NCBI GenBank assembly: GCA_028551475.1
Contig: CM052360.1
Coordinates: forward strand, 2,778,501-2,842,500
Reading direction: 5' to 3'
DNA: 64,000 bases
Origin: Casuarina equisetifolia
Taxonomy: Eukaryota > Streptophyta > Magnoliopsida > Fagales > Casuarinaceae
The notes below the pieces were generated by a model. That model saw only the letters and a program-made list of their open reading frames with translations. It ran no database searches and had not been told where the DNA came from. Both the position numbers and the translations under genes were made by a program. Positions 1-13,570 of the stretch are shown here, one piece after another; the first letter of the stretch is position 1; each line of letters opens with the position of its first letter.

Positions 1-3000
1 ATGCATGTTTGACATCATCTTTTTTTTTTTTTTAATTACTCTTTGAATATAATATGGAATTCAAGTTTTGAGTAAAATACCTTCTTGCCTGTGAACTGTA
101 TTATTGTAGAATGTGTTTTTTTCACTTTTAGGATGAGGGTAATAATTGTTTGACCTAATTCCTAGCTTAGTATTATTGGGTTTTGACCTCATAATATGAC
201 TACATTCTTAACTTTTAATCTAATAAGATTGGGTTTCAAACGGATTGTAAATCTTCTTCAGAAACTTTTTTGTAAGTTAAAATAATTAAAGTAACCCTAA
301 ATTTTCTTTGTGGTTGTCATTGTAATCAAACATTTTTTTAAGTGTAATGCAAATTCCTCAATTAATTTGCACCTGTATTTGCTTATCAGAAACTTTTTAG
401 AGGCATGCCAAAATTTGAATGTAAATATCACATTACTAGTATGTTGATTTATCATGCTCGTTACATGTAAATATGTTTATTTTCTCTCTTTTTTTTTCAT
501 TGGTTTAAGGTAAGAAATAAGCCTTGTGACAATCAAAAAATAAATAAAATCTTTGCATAATATTTAAATAAAAAAATTTCATCAAGTTATTTTTTATGTT
601 TCAAAGGGTTATAAGTCTTAAATAAGAAACATAACACGATAACTTAAAAGAATGGTTTCTTTATAAAAGGATAAGTCTGTTCAATCCTCTAGGGTTTTAA
701 ATTACAAATGCATTATTTTTTATAATTTATACCAAAGTCTTCTAATGTGAATATTGCCAACTAAGTTTGATCTAGAAAGGATGCGCCACTGCTAATTGTA
801 TATCCAACAGTTTGACGAGGTAAAAGGTTCTGAATACTTCAGAACAGCATTTGATATTACAAGTAGGATTTGTTTATTCAAGACATGTGAAGACAGTAAA
901 GCACAAGATGAGAGAGCTAGCACTGCTTTCGTGAACCTATCATTGACTTGAATGAGCAGGTCACCAGCTTCGTTGATCCACTTACTTCTGCGGTTTTTGA
1001 ATCTTTCAAACCCAAAACAACCGTTCCAAACTTCAAATGAAAACAGATTCTCAGATGTCACACCGTTTGGCTTAGTATAAGGTAGCAGGAACTGAGGAAC
1101 CTTCGTTTTTACCTTTAAATTGGAAACCCCAAAATTTCAACACGTTCTCACGTGTGTTTGATCTTCACTGCTTGTTCTTGCCGACCCAGTCTTAATTTTA
1201 CCTTAACCTTGTTGAATTCAATCCTTAAAAATTTTACCTAACTTAAGATCCAGGCAAAACTCTCCTAGCAGAACAAATTTATTAAGACTCGCAGCCGCGT
1301 TGTCCATTCAAGCGCGCTTTAACTAAGACTCTTTCCTTTCTTATGACGCAAATTCAATTAATTTACACCCACTTGCGAGTGGAAAACTTGACGCCGAGAC
1401 AAAGCGAGATGGTTCCAAAGGCAGCAAAGTTTGGTTGCAAGAGAACAAATGCTAAATACAAGAAGAATAGAAAAAATCACATTTCATATACGACACTCAT
1501 AAGTACTAAGATAGACCTTTAAATTGTGAATTTCGGACCTTAGAAGATGTGAGGCTCCCAAGAACTTATCTTTTGATGTAAGACTTTTACACTATATGCA
1601 TTTTTTTTGCATAGTGAATATCATTACACTTAAAGTCACACAAACTTAAGTAGATTTTATCTGGATCTTGATCCCATATGAGAAGATCAAATATTTAATT
1701 CAAAAGTTAATTTAAAAATTTAAAAATTTAAAAATTTAAAAATTTTATTTTTTCATTTAAATCTAATTTTATGGATATTATTTTTTGGTATGAAACTCTT
1801 ATCCTTTACTAAAAAGAGAAAAAAAAATCAATGAATACTATAAAACTCTAAATCATACTGTTTAAGCTATCGTGGTTTAATATGAAGTATATAGAGTAAA
1901 AAGAGAACGATATACTTCTATGTCTAATAAGCACAACAATTTATTATATTAGTAATGAAAGGCATATACTTGATTTCCATGCGTGAAAAACGATTTAATA
2001 GAATGCCCTAGATAATCGATACTTAAACGTAGTTATTAGGAAAGAAGAAAATGCTTAAGTTCTAGAATGCCATCTCTCTGAAGTCAAACAGTACCAAACT
2101 CGGTAGACCAAATGACTAGGATTAAGATAATGGCAACAATTTCAACAGCTTCTAAACCACCATCAAACCAAGTCTTGCCGGAAAAATGATTAGATTAGTT
2201 GAAATTCCAGAAAAATGAGGTTAGACTTGGAAACTCGGCAAAGAATATTAGGTAATGAGCTTGATTTTGACGGGCTCAGATGGGAAAGCAAAGGCACTAA
2301 ACCTAGACACTAGATTCGTGTCGGTGGGAGCTGAGTCAATTTTTTTTTTTTCCTTTTTTCCTTAATTTCTAGGGCATTTTTACACAGGAAAAAGGCAAAA
2401 GCAATAAGACAAGAGAGAGTTCAACTAGCTATTCTTAAGATGGACGAAAAGACGTTTGGAAAGTATGAACTTCAGTTTTGTTATTTTTTGGAAATTCAGA
2501 AGAAATGAAAGAGTTGGTAAAGGTTATCATCTCTTTGTCGCTTTTCTTTGAAAGTGAATGTGTGTTCTCACTAGGCCAATAACAAAAAAGTCGAAGAAGG
2601 TTATTATCTCTTTATTATTTTTCTTTGAGCATAAGTTGATATATTTTTAAATTTTTATGCTTGATGTTATGGAAATGATGGTTTACTATCAGTACTTGGT
2701 TATTGGTTGCCTAAAACTTATGTTTTTGTCGACTTCTTATACTCTTAAAACCTTTTTTACCTAACAAGAAAAAAAAATATAGTATTGCGAGTTAATAATG
2801 TAAATATAAATCTTTTACATATTATTCAACATGTTAATTCTATAACGTTTTATTTAGTTATAACAAACATTTATAAGTCTTCTATATATTGATAAATGTC
2901 TCTTATGATTATATTTGTTTTGCTACAATGATTTAATTTCACAAGTATTCCATATTAGTTTTTTATCAAGTAAAAGTACACATTTCTATCCAAAAAGTCA

Positions 3001-3200
3001 ATAAGTAATTGTCAAATATTAGTTCAATGCTATGATGGATTTTGGGTTTGACTAAACCTCGTTAGAAGGTGTCCATACTTGTTCATGGCCTTTGTAGTTG
3101 GGCCTAAATTTGTGTTCTCAAGTTGCTTCTAGAAAGGGTAGCAGAAATGTGTTGGTTTTCGTACCAGTGGCCCAGTTGCTTCTCCATGTGGGAACCCGCC
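1..3200. other. AT-rich intergenic spacer
   Basis: No gene is recognised here. The sequence is AT-rich with many poly-T and poly-A runs. One weak open frame of 89 codons on the minus strand (792-1061) reads somewhat like protein, but it has no clear splice partners and matches no family I know. The right end runs into the presumed promoter and 5' leader of the TPR gene; no convincing TATA box was seen there. Confidence 0.5.
1711..1746. repeat. 8-bp tandem AT repeat
   Basis: The unit TTTAAAAA is repeated about four and a half times without a break. It is a simple-sequence tract inside the left spacer. Confidence 0.85.
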
Positions 3201-3355
3201 CATTCTGATCAAGCAGCTGAGCGATAAGCCCTGGGAATTCAAGCCCCGACCCACGTAGAAGACGAAACAATTGGAAGCACAGTGATCTGGGTGTTCCGAG
3301 TAGAAGAGGAAGGAGAATAACGACTGAAGCTGCAGAGGGGAAACAAGGTGCAGCG

Positions 3356-6300
3356 ATGTCGTCGGAAGGAGGTGTAGGGACTGGGACTGGGGAGGAGATG
3401 TCTCTGAAAGATAAAGGCAATGACTTTTTTAAAGCGGGGAATTACCTGAAAGCCGCTGCGCTCTACACGCAGGCCATCAAGCTTGACCCCTCTAACCCCA
3501 CTCTGTACAGGTACCGATACAAAATGAGCATTCTTTTCTTCTTTTTCTTGAAGGAAGAGTTAGCATTGGTTATTAAGGTTTGATAGCTTTGTCAAAAATG
3601 TGATTTTTAGTTGCCGCTTGCGCTGTTAGCTTGATTAATTCAAATGCGTAATTGCTGCTCGGTTCCTTTTCCTTTGGAGTCTCTTTGCCGTGACCTTTAT
3701 CACTATGTGCACAATCACCTTGAGTATTAAACGATTAGCCAAAACGAAGATGTTAGTCTGAAGGTAAATTGAGCTCTCCAGCGCTTGTGAAGAAGAGGGG
3801 AAAATGGGGAGGAGAAATATCGGATTAGCTAATCCTTTTCTTGCTGAGATTGAATATGATGCTGGGCACGCTTTGGATTTGGTAGATCCCTCCTGGTTTG
3901 TAGTTTTCTTAAGGGGACTTCTCCATGACTATTTCCAGAGTTATATCGGTAGTTCATTATTACGTGCCACAAAATCCATTTTCCAGGTCAAATTTGTGCA
4001 TGTGATGAGGGACATATGGCTAAAGATGTAGAGGATGCAAGTGCTAGCTAAGGTTAGAAGTTTGATGGGTGGTCATGAGATTCTGCAAAATGTGGGATGG
4101 AAATGACCTTGAACGTGGAGATGCTGAGATGGCAGATAGTGAAAAGAAGCATGGGAAGATAAACACCACTCTGAACTTACATCTTGTTGATAGAATGTAC
4201 AACGAATGCCATATGTTTCATAAGAATTTGTTTATGGATATGATTTGATCTGCTGTTGTGTATTTTGCACTAGTGTTACTTTAATGTGAGTTTCATCTTG
4301 AATCTCTGCCGCTATGCCTTTGATGCGAATGCTTATACACCTGCGAGCAATCTTCACCTTGACTATGTGTCATTGTTTGCCAGCAACCGTGCTGCTGCAT
4401 TTTTGCAGTTGGTTAAACTCAACAAAGCTCTCGCAGATGCTGAAACAACTATTACACTGAAACCTCAGTGGGAAAAGGTACACGTAAATCTCTAATGTCA
4501 CCTGTATTTGATGTCCTCATCTTTGCGTGAAAAAGTAATGTTTTGATGCATCTTCAGGGATATTTCAGGAAAGGATGCATATTAGAAGCTATGGAACAAT
4601 ATGATGATGTATGTTATAGAGCTACTTTTTTCTTTAGTATGATGAAGCTTCTAGACAAGGGCACATGATTTGTTATTTTGCTGCTGATGTTTCCTATTTA
4701 TGCATTACAGGCTTTAGCTGCCTTCCAAACAGCTTTGCAGTACAATCCACAAAGTTCTGAAGTGTCAAGAAAGATCAAGAGGGTTTCCCAGTTGGCACGA
4801 GATAAAAAGAGAGTTCAAGAAGTGGAGAACAAGAGATTAAACGTTGATATGGAGAAGAAATTGGACGCATTGAAATCTGAACTGGTGAGGATAGTTTGCA
4901 ATTATATATTCCACATTTGTTCATTTGTTTGCTGTTGTTTTCTGTGATTCGAAATCAGGGTGATGTAGTACTTCACTACATATCTTTTTTCTATAATGGA
5001 TTCTTATGAAAATGCTGATATTTCCTTTTTGCTTTTTTGGATTGTGTTGATCTTCATTTGCGGCTTTATCATTTTTCACTCTTTCTTGCATAGCTTTTCT
5101 TTTGATTCTCTAAGCTTTCTGATGCAGGTAAGAATTTGCTACTCATGTGGAGTTTCCTGGTCATCTAATTGAATGGAGATTGTTAGATGGTCATTTGGGC
5201 TAGAATTTTTGTTCTATATTCCCAGATAAGGAGGATTAAACTGGTCTTTCTCTTTGCAGTCTGAAAATTACGGATCTGAAGAATGCTGGAAAGACATTTT
5301 TTCTTTTCTCCTTGAGACAATGGAGACAGCTGTAAAATCATGGCATGAAAGTTCTAAAGTAGATCCTAGAGTCTACTTCCTTCTTGATAAGGAGAAGACC
5401 CCGGCTGATAAATATGCTACGGCTGTGAATATTGATAAGGTAGTTGATGTATGTGAATACTTGTTTTTCATGTACGGTACTGCTTGTTAAATATGATTTT
5501 CTACTTGTTTGTTTGGATTCTGTAATCCCCTCGGATGTTGTTAAGGGATGATTTATGCACACCACAAAATTCAATTTGGAGCTCCTATCAAGCAGTAATT
5601 TCTAACATTTAAATGCAAGTTATCTTTGGTCCATCATTTCCAGCTTGTATAGTAAACACACGTTCCAATCTTGTTAAGTCTTTGCTTTTTACCAATTTTC
5701 ATTCGTTCCTTTTATATTGTCCATTTGCCAGGCCTTTGAATCACCCCATACGCACAGCAATTGCGCTTCATTTCTTAGGCAGTATGCAGAAGATTCTTTC
5801 TCTAGAGCAGCTTGCTTGGTGACCCCCAAACGTATCATGTCTTACCCACAGGTAACTCTTAACTTCTTCTGGGCATGGATTTTGATCAGACAGGAGTGAT
5901 CATCATGTGACAAAGCTGGATACTATCCTTGTTAATAATTAGCTTGTCGATGCTTGCTAATTTAAGCTGTCTCCAGATGTGCCAACTTTGGTTTTGATGA
6001 AGTGCCAACTGCTGGATTCGCAATTTGTTACCTTCTATCAAATTTTTGGTTATTCTTGGCACACATAGAAAGTGCTTTAAAAAAGCTTGTGCAAATAGAA
6101 ATGCCCCTGTTTAGTTGGTAACTCTGTTGGAGGTCTTACCAAAAATTTGGGCTGCAGTATTCCTAAAACTTTGAACTCGACCTTCTGCTACTGACACAGT
6201 CATGTCTAGTAATGGCCAGGTGGGAAGAGAAAAAGCAAAACGAACATTTCAGATGATGCATTTCCGTTTACAGTTTCTATATAGAAAGTTTATAACATCT

Positions 6301-7435
6301 CTTTAGTTAAATTACTGTTAAAAGATCAGCCTGGTAGCCTGAATGTCAGTTTGAGACATGAGCTAGCATTACTTCGTTACTTCGTATACCATTATGTGAA
6401 TTTAATGAATATTGATAGCTTGTTCAGTAGCCTAGGGGACACCAAATAGGTGCAAAAACAAAAAAGAAGAAGAATATGAAAGGGAGAGGGCACATTTAAT
6501 GTAGAAATTGAAGGTTCAGTTGATTACAAGTATCAAGCATTTCTTTACAGGTCTGGAAGGGTCAAGGATCGAGAAAGTGGAAACATGGGCAACACGATGG
6601 TTTTTTTGTTCAATTTGAGTCCCCTTCTCTGCGAAAGCTTTGGTTTATTCCTAGCTCCAATGAAATGGGACAAACATTGTGCAGGTTTCTCTCTCTCTCT
6701 CTCCCTCTCTCAGTCGTATCTGTTACAGGTGTTGCTGATGATTGGATGTAGGTTAAAGCCAAAGTAGTTTATTTTGCTAAAGCCATTTTTAAGGGAGGGG
6801 AGAATGAATCAATTTTAGCTCCCTCCACTACGTCGTGGCCAACACTTTTTCAGGGAAAAATCTATTTCTTCAATAAATCCAAATGAAAATCTATACCATA
6901 AGAAACATGAATTATTGAACGAGCAGGTCCATCACATGCAATCACTACCTTGGTGGGATTAGATACTTTAATCCACTTGTGGAGTTTCAATACTGATACT
7001 GTAATCCCCCACCTTCAATAGACTAATCAACCCTTTTGCTTTTAGAAAAGGAAAATTGAGAAGTGAAGAGATTCTTTTCAAGTGGTGTTTCTGCTCCTAA
7101 AAGATTGATTCTTTTTGATATCAAGATCAATGGTTCTTCATATTTTTGGAGATTGGCTTTTTTTTTTGAGTTTCAGGATGTCAGCTACTGCTTCCAAGGA
7201 AAGAGTGCAATATGCTTGTCCTGTTCTTCTTATTATCATAATCCCTAAATGATACTTCATACTTTATGTTCAAATTGTTCATGTTACTTTCCTAAGTAAG
7301 AACATTGATACTCGTTTCTGGACATATGTGTGTTGTTAATGTTTAATTGCCCTTTCCAGGGATCCAGAGGTTCTTGACATCGGTGCCCATGAACTGCTTC
7401 CCCGCCTATTCAAGGAAAAGCTTTCCAATTCTTAG
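3356..7435 (+). CDS. TPR3: TPR co-chaperone-like protein (TPR3 type), 8 coding exons
   Basis: Predicted 327-aa tetratricopeptide-repeat protein, probably a cytosolic adaptor for the C-terminal EEVD tails of HSP70/HSP90. Coding exons: 3356-3510, 4384-4477, 4558-4608, 4711-4884, 5260-5439, 5732-5851, 6551-6684 and 7360-7435. All introns are GT-AG and the summed length (984 nt) is in frame to a TAG stop. Three TPR units cover about residues 14-118. The five dicarboxylate-clamp residues known from HOP TPR1 are present with the same spacing: K18, N22, N53, K83 and R87. A basic coiled-coil-like stretch follows (about 120-158), then a conserved C-terminal domain with the motifs YFLLDKEKT, FESPHTHSNC and HDGFFVQFESPSLRKLW. 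Length and order agree with Arabidopsis TPR3 (recalled, not searched). The gene is tail-to-tail with sulfate transporter copy 1. Intron 7 holds a CT microsatellite. The start is the first ATG of the open exon; the TPR follows closely. Confidence 0.88.
6688..6711. repeat. CT microsatellite in intron 7 of the TPR gene
   Basis: A run of CT dinucleotides with one interruption, just downstream of the splice donor at 6685. Confidence 0.7.
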
Positions 7436-8903
7436 TAGTCTTTGTTATCTTGGCTTGGATTCCGTCGCAGAAATTTTGAGTCATCTGCTAAAGTTGGAGG
7501 GCTATGGGTTCAACAGAAGACAAGCATCGGCGTGGTTCCTTGAGTGTGAAAGTCCCTGCTTTGGCTTGGTAAATGCAGTGCCTGCTTTCCTTTGTCATCC
7601 CAGGTGTATTCAGTTTTAAACTCTGTACCATGGTAGAATTCTGCAGGCTTTTTTTTGAGTGGGTTTGTTTTGCAGATACCTTTTGTAATATGAGTATTTT
7701 TCATATACTGTGGTGATGAGGAGGGATTTGGCCCTTAGAACTAAGGGGATCATTTCAGATGCTGATTCCATGATGCTAACATCAATGCCTGTAACTCCTG
7801 GAAGTAATTAGCGTAAAAACAGTTCGAAATGGCTGTATTGTATAAACAGTGAACCTTGCGTTTGAGCTTTAGTTGCTAGAATTAAATACGGAACCGACTC
7901 GGACTCTGATTGTTTCACTGATAACAGAGCTTTAGTTGCTAGAATCGACGGGTTCTTTGGTTATGACTTTTATTTAGAGCCTTGCAGTCAGATGGTACAT
8001 TGTTTTCAGCTTTTCAAAGTTGTAAGTTTTGATAGCAGCTGTTTTCTACTGCAGTAATCTGAATTTCACAATTGTCCAGAAACTTCCATGTCCGAAAATA
8101 TGGCTTTTCGATTGCTTTTCTTGTGAGTGTGAGGGGGCAAGGACTGACTTGAACGTTTTGCTAAGCCTTAGTTTCTTGAGGGGAAATAAAAGGATAGCTT
8201 CTTGGATGTTTGATATTTAAGAAAACGCTAAACTTCTGAAAAGAACCCAGAAGCCAACTGCAATTATTATAGATAATAGCACATCAAGCTGTTTCTGAAT
8301 GACTCCACCACCATCTATCTTAGGAACAGTGAATTGTAATCTCTGATTTGGATTACTCCTAATCTATCCACGTAAATGATTGTTTTGTTTTCCTTCTTGC
8401 TTAGGAAGAAAGAAATGGAAGTAAAAAGTCCAGATTCAGTGATGAGCAATACAGAAATGAACATTTCCTTTTCCACTTGGTTTTTACTTTCTTGAGCAAT
8501 ACAGAAATACAGAAATCAAACTTTTAATTTTCAGCCAAATTTCAAAGAGCACCTATGCACTAGATGCCAAGACCTTCGACCTTTTTTTATATAACTCACA
8601 CCTAGGGGAGGTGTCGAACTGTTAGCTTGGCAGATTGGAGCTCCTTTACTTACCCCTAAGCCAAGGGAAAGTGGACAAGTAAATTAGATATTAGTCTATC
8701 TAAAATATACATTGCACTATAATTATGTATATATTTTTCTTACCAAATCAGAAAAACAGTAGAACTTATAATTACTTGAAAAATAAATAAATACTCTCTT
8801 CCATCTGCCTCGGCCAACGTTCCGTCATTGGTCGAAATACTTGACTAGTGTATGTGCTCCAATACACGAATTATCAACACTTAGATGTTGGTTTTACCAC
8901 AGC
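7436..8903. other. Convergent spacer: TPR 3' UTR and sulfate transporter 3' flank
   Basis: The two genes converge here. The left part is probably the 3' UTR of the TPR gene. The stretch around 8440-8590 resembles sequence at about 23350-23520 and 30300-30470 (shared phrase GCCAAATTTCAAAGAG), so it belongs to the duplicated sulfate transporter unit and is not unique. No further gene was recognised. Confidence 0.55.
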
Positions 8904-11900
8904 TTAGACATCGTTGTCCTGTCCCCGCAATTCAACGGCAGCTGCATTGGGCTTGTGCATGTGGAACATGAAGTTGCAGGCTACCACAGCCTCTCCCACC
9001 GTCAGATAAATCCATTCTTGACCGAGATTTTCGATGAATTTGGACTTGTTCAGCTTCTTAATCACCTCGCTTCTTGGATTGGCCAGCACCAGCTGGATCG
9101 AAAACAACACAATACATCGTCGAACAAAAAAAGGTAAGTTTCAGACTCAAATATATCTTGCAATTCATCACGAACGGGATGAAAAGGATGTACCTTGAGA
9201 CCCTTCCTGTCGATGTTCTTCTTAACCTCTTCAAGCATGCCGATTCCACTTGAATCAATGCTACTAACAGCTGCGATATGAAGCAGTCTTAGTCATAAGG
9301 ATTTTGGTTTGTTCTCAGCTATTTTAAGACAATGTTTGTGATTTACTGCTTACCGCTAAGGTCTAGTATAACATACTGTAAGCTGGTTTCTCCTGAAGAT
9401 TTTAATTTGTCTTCCTCCTCGTAGATCCATCTCGAGATCCTGAGAGCAAGTTTAGCAACCAGGTAAATATTTTGTCATGCCCACTTGCAGCACCCAAACT
9501 GAGTGTTTATGTAATTTTATATGGACCTTTCTCTCAAGTAGTTTGCATTTGAAAAGTAGATGGGAGCGTCGATTTGCAGAATGAGCACTCCAGGAACGGT
9601 CTTAGCCATTGGATATTGATCTATGCTTCTGTAAAACATGGAGTTGTCGATGTTGCCGAGGACAAGGGTCCGTGGCCTTGCTACAAAGAGTAGAAGCCTC
9701 AGCAACGACAGAGAAACCTGCGTAAAAATCCTATAAGCAAACTTCAGGCACCGAAAAGACTTGGTTTTTCCGCGTAATGATGCTCCTGAGGATACTTACC
9801 GCCACGATTAAGCCAATCTCGACGCTGCCAAACACTACGCCGATGAAAGCTGCCATGCAGACCACGAAATCAAACTTGTCGATCTTCCAGAGGTGGATGG
9901 CAGCTTGGTAGTCGATAAGGCCGATCATTGCAGCGGTGATTATAGCGGAGAGCACCACGAGGGGTGTGTAGTGGAACAACGGTGTAAGGAACAATAATGT
10001 GAACATCACCGCTATAGCCATGACCATGTTGGACACTGCCGTCTTGCAACCGGCATTGAAATTCACCGCACTCCTTGAAAATGGTCCTGCAATCACATAA
10101 TACTGTTAAAAGAAATAAACTTTTTAGCATGCTATTATAATTTAAGTTGGACACTCTCGTGTAAAAGGAGATATAGTACTCCCATGATAAAATCTGCTGC
10201 TCATATAAACTGCGACGAGAAAAAAAAAAAAAACTTCTTAACATATTGGTAAGCTTAGATGGAAGAAATGTTATTTATTATGTACAATATATATATTTTT
10301 AATGTATGCACTCAAATTCACATATCCACCAAGAGGTTGTAAACCCTTCTAATTTACAATTGAGCTAGCAAATCGAGTACAATGTTTGTTCTAGAAACCC
10401 AAGTCCAGTTGCCCAACACAAACCAAAGAAAGGTTTTTGGGTCGAAAAGAAGTACCTGATGTCAAATAGCATGAAGTGCAAGAGCCGACAATGTTCATCA
10501 TTCCAAAAGCTATCATCTCTTTGTTGCCATCGATTTGGTAGTTTTTAAAAATGGCGAAACTTCTCCCCACTGCCACTCCTTCCTGTTTCACCCACCACTC
10601 CATTTTAGCATTGACCGGGGAATATAACCTTCACCATATATGTCTACCACTGCAATACTCTTTATCTTAAGTTGGTCTCTTTGCACTTTCACTTCATCAC
10701 GAAATTTGAATACCAAGTGCCATTGGTGGCACTTTCTTTAGCCCACACTCCATTGGTCTTAATGGTCGACAAACCTCACACGGCATGAAATTTATGGACA
10801 CATGCAACGTGGATCCCATCATTCAATATATTATTAAAAGTTAATTCATATCCTTAAACATTAGAATATAAAGTATAGCATAGCCCTGGCCCACATATAG
10901 GGTTAGGCTGAGGTCGAAGGACTTACAGCAAGGGCGACGACACCAGTGACGATCCCGATTTTGATTGTAGTCATCAGATGCGATGACCCAAAAGTTAACT
11001 CCGATACGGAAAGTGGGTTTATTCCTTTCTTGAGGGGGCCAATCTGGAGGAACAAACAAAGTATTGAATTGACGAGTTTATTTTGATCTGCATGTATCTG
11101 TCTTGTGGTACGTTGAATTGATATTTTAATACAAAGGAGAATTTTATGTCGTTGTCCGATCTACTTCAAGAAATGGTAGGAAAGTTTCATAGTGGTTTGC
11201 TTGCTGGATAGCACAGAGAGCAGTGAAGGAGAAAAGCTTACCACTTGAACACCGTGCTTTTCGGCGTGGGTCAAAAAGACAATGAGGCTTCCAATAATTA
11301 CCGATGCTAGGGGCGCCATTGCGTTAATCCAGAAGAAGACTGTTCTTTTCTTGCTCTAGTAGTCATCACAAGGAAGATTCAAAAACTAATTAAGAAACAT
11401 ACTGGCAAACGTAAATTGATCTCAATGAAAGAGATCAAAGAAATTAAACATCGATGTTAAGTTAAAGTCCATAAATCGAGAATCGTCAAGTTATACCACT
11501 GCATTAAAAATAATTATGATCGTTTAGCATTTGCATGTAAAAGGGTGCCAGCTAAGTGTGATTATGATTTTGTTGGTGCTCTGTTGTTGTCATTGATGTC
11601 AGCAAGTGGGTACTGACGTGAAAGTTTAACTAGCAATGGTTCATTCTTTCACTAACTTTGACAACTTCAGAACCATGACACCAAAAGCTTCAAAAAGAAC
11701 GTAAACGCGACTAGTACTACTCACAAAGTATCTTGCGACGAGGAGGAAGGAGAGGAAGCAGCAGCCTAGCACACCACTTTCCCATCTCCACTGCAATAAC
11801 CATCATTAAGGAAAATTTCAGTAAGGAAAAAGGATCAAAGACAGGAAAATGAAAACTAGCCGTAAAAAAGAATTTTTTTTGTCAATTTTTTTTTCGTAAA

Positions 11901-12870
11901 AGAAATTCGAGAATAACAATTATTGAACTCATGAGTTTCGAATTATTAGTACGTTAAAGTCACCTTGTCTACTTGGGTAAATACTGAGCGCATGACCGAG
12001 ACAAGATCAGTCTCCTCAGTGAAATGAACAAGCCCAAGAATCCCCTTGAGCTGCTGGAGAGAAATGACAGTGGCTGCTCCACCCATGAAACCCACTATTG
12101 TCGCATGTGAAAGAAAGTCCACGATTAAACCAAGTCTGCAATTTCAAGTTACGTAATCGTTGTCAAGATCTACCCATTTAGACTTTAGCTATGCCCTAAA
12201 ACCAAAATGCAATAAAGACAAAGGTGGCCTATAGAGAGCGGCAGCAGACCTTAGGAAACCGAGAGCGGCTTGAAAGACTCCGGCGAAGAACGTAGCCGTG
12301 ATAGCCAACTGAAAATACAGTTTCGGGTTCTCAGTAGGGCTAACTTCCTTCCCCAGCATGGTAGCTATGAGAAGCGATGGAACAGCGATGGCACCTACAG
12401 CCAAATCCTTAGAGGTCCCAAACATGGCATACACCAACGGCGGAACAAAGCTGGAATCTACATGTTTCACCACGCCACGGCCCATTTTTAGCAAAAGAAA
12501 AAAAAAATTCTAACTTACATGTTTAACCATTGTTATCAAAGCTCGAGACACTTACATAATCCGACAATCGCCGGCAACTTGGCCAGTTTAGCGTAGCTTA
12601 TCCCTTGGGGACAGCCAGACTGGCGATAGTAATTCCGGCAATAACATCTCCCTTGAAGAACTGGAAAGAATAGCGAGGAGCCCATTCGAGGATGGGCACG
12701 AAGTATTGCAAGCCGAGTGCGAACTTCCTCGAGAGAGGTTGGTTCCTGAACTGCCGCAAAGGGTCATCGGGAAAGAAAGTCTCCTTGAGAGACGACCCTA
12801 AGGACTGCAGCAGCGGTTTCGATGGAGGAATGGCAACACGGTGGGGGCTTTCATAGTCCGCGTTCCCCAT
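8904..12870 (-). pseudogene. SULTR3: Group 3 sulfate transporter, copy 1, frameshifted in exon 1
   Basis: Related to plant SULTR3;1/3;2 proton-sulfate symporters (SLC26/SulP family): about 12 membrane segments plus a C-terminal cytosolic STAS domain. Twelve coding exons on the minus strand: 12870-12556, 12457-12250, 12135-11964, 11790-11725, 11355-11242, 11043-10927, 10582-10456, 10086-9800, 9717-9527, 9439-9354, 9270-9194 and 9092-8904. Every junction is GT-AG and the phases match the intact paralogues. Near 12607 the plus strand reads TTGGGGAC where copies 2 and 4 read TTGAGGGAC, a one-base deletion. It puts a TAA right after the residues AVPKG, about residue 91, before most of the membrane domain. 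Restoring the base would give 649 codons, so exons 2-12 look unspoiled. Either the copy died very recently or this is a base error in the assembly. The ATG is at the same place in all four copies. Confidence 0.85.
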
Positions 12871-13034
12871 TGAAATTAAAGAAGAAGAAATAGTGAGCCG
12901 GTTTGAGATGGATTGGCTTGTGATGAGTGCTTAGCCGACAAGAGACGACCATAGATATGGAGATAACGTGGGATTTCTACGTTAGATTTCTCTAGGATTG
13001 GTTGGCCGTGGCAAACAAAGCTATGGAGGTCGGG

Positions 13035-13043
13035 TATTTATAG
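13035..13043 (-). promoter_or_regulatory. TATA-like box of sulfate transporter copy 1
   Basis: On the minus strand this reads CTATAAATA, about 165 bp upstream of the ATG. The equivalent position in copies 2 and 4 reads CTTTAAATA. Conservation across the array supports a core promoter role, but no transcript data are available. Confidence 0.5.
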
Positions 13044-13541
13044 AGGTGAGAGCATGGGGGTGTCTCCGGTGGCTCCAGAGGACCTAAAGGTGGCATGTAC
13101 GCGTGGCAGTTTGTCAACACATTGACGGCCGATGTTGAGTCGTTTTGCTTGGTTGGTAGTTTCGTAGGCTTGGTGCAAGCCCCAGAGTAGCTGAGTATTC
13201 AGGGGTTGCAGCATGCACAGATGGGAGAGTGAAACATATCAGGATCGGAGACAGATGTAATGAGCACTTTTGATAGTTAGGTGAGTTAAATTAAAGGCTG
13301 TTTTCTAATCGAGGTTCATCTGGCCCGCAGCTTCTTATAAATAGGGGTAAATTAGCTGTTCAAGGGTTTTTAATTATGAAGAGATCTTACCAAACTATAC
13401 CAATTGATGTTTGATCTTGGTATCTCAGGGAATGATCGAGAAGAGGGGAATGACATAATCTCCCACTCATGGTGGGTGTACTATTTGTTTTTTCTTTTTA
13501 CATTCTACTTTTTTTTTGTTTAGGAAAATCATCTATCTTAA

Positions 13542-13570
13542 TTATATATATATATATGTATGTATATATA
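13542..13570. repeat. TA-rich microsatellite
   Basis: A TA dinucleotide tract with a TGTATG interruption lies in the upstream flank of copy 1. A second looser TA-rich stretch occurs near 13730-13760. Confidence 0.7.

Noticed and set aside
3118-3420. 100-codon minus-strand open frame at the TPR gene start
   Set aside because: It overlaps the TPR first exon and leader on the other strand and has no domain.
9870-10244. 124-codon minus-strand frame in sulfate transporter copy 1
   Set aside because: It is a different reading frame of exon 8 plus intron; the true frame encodes the conserved membrane segments.
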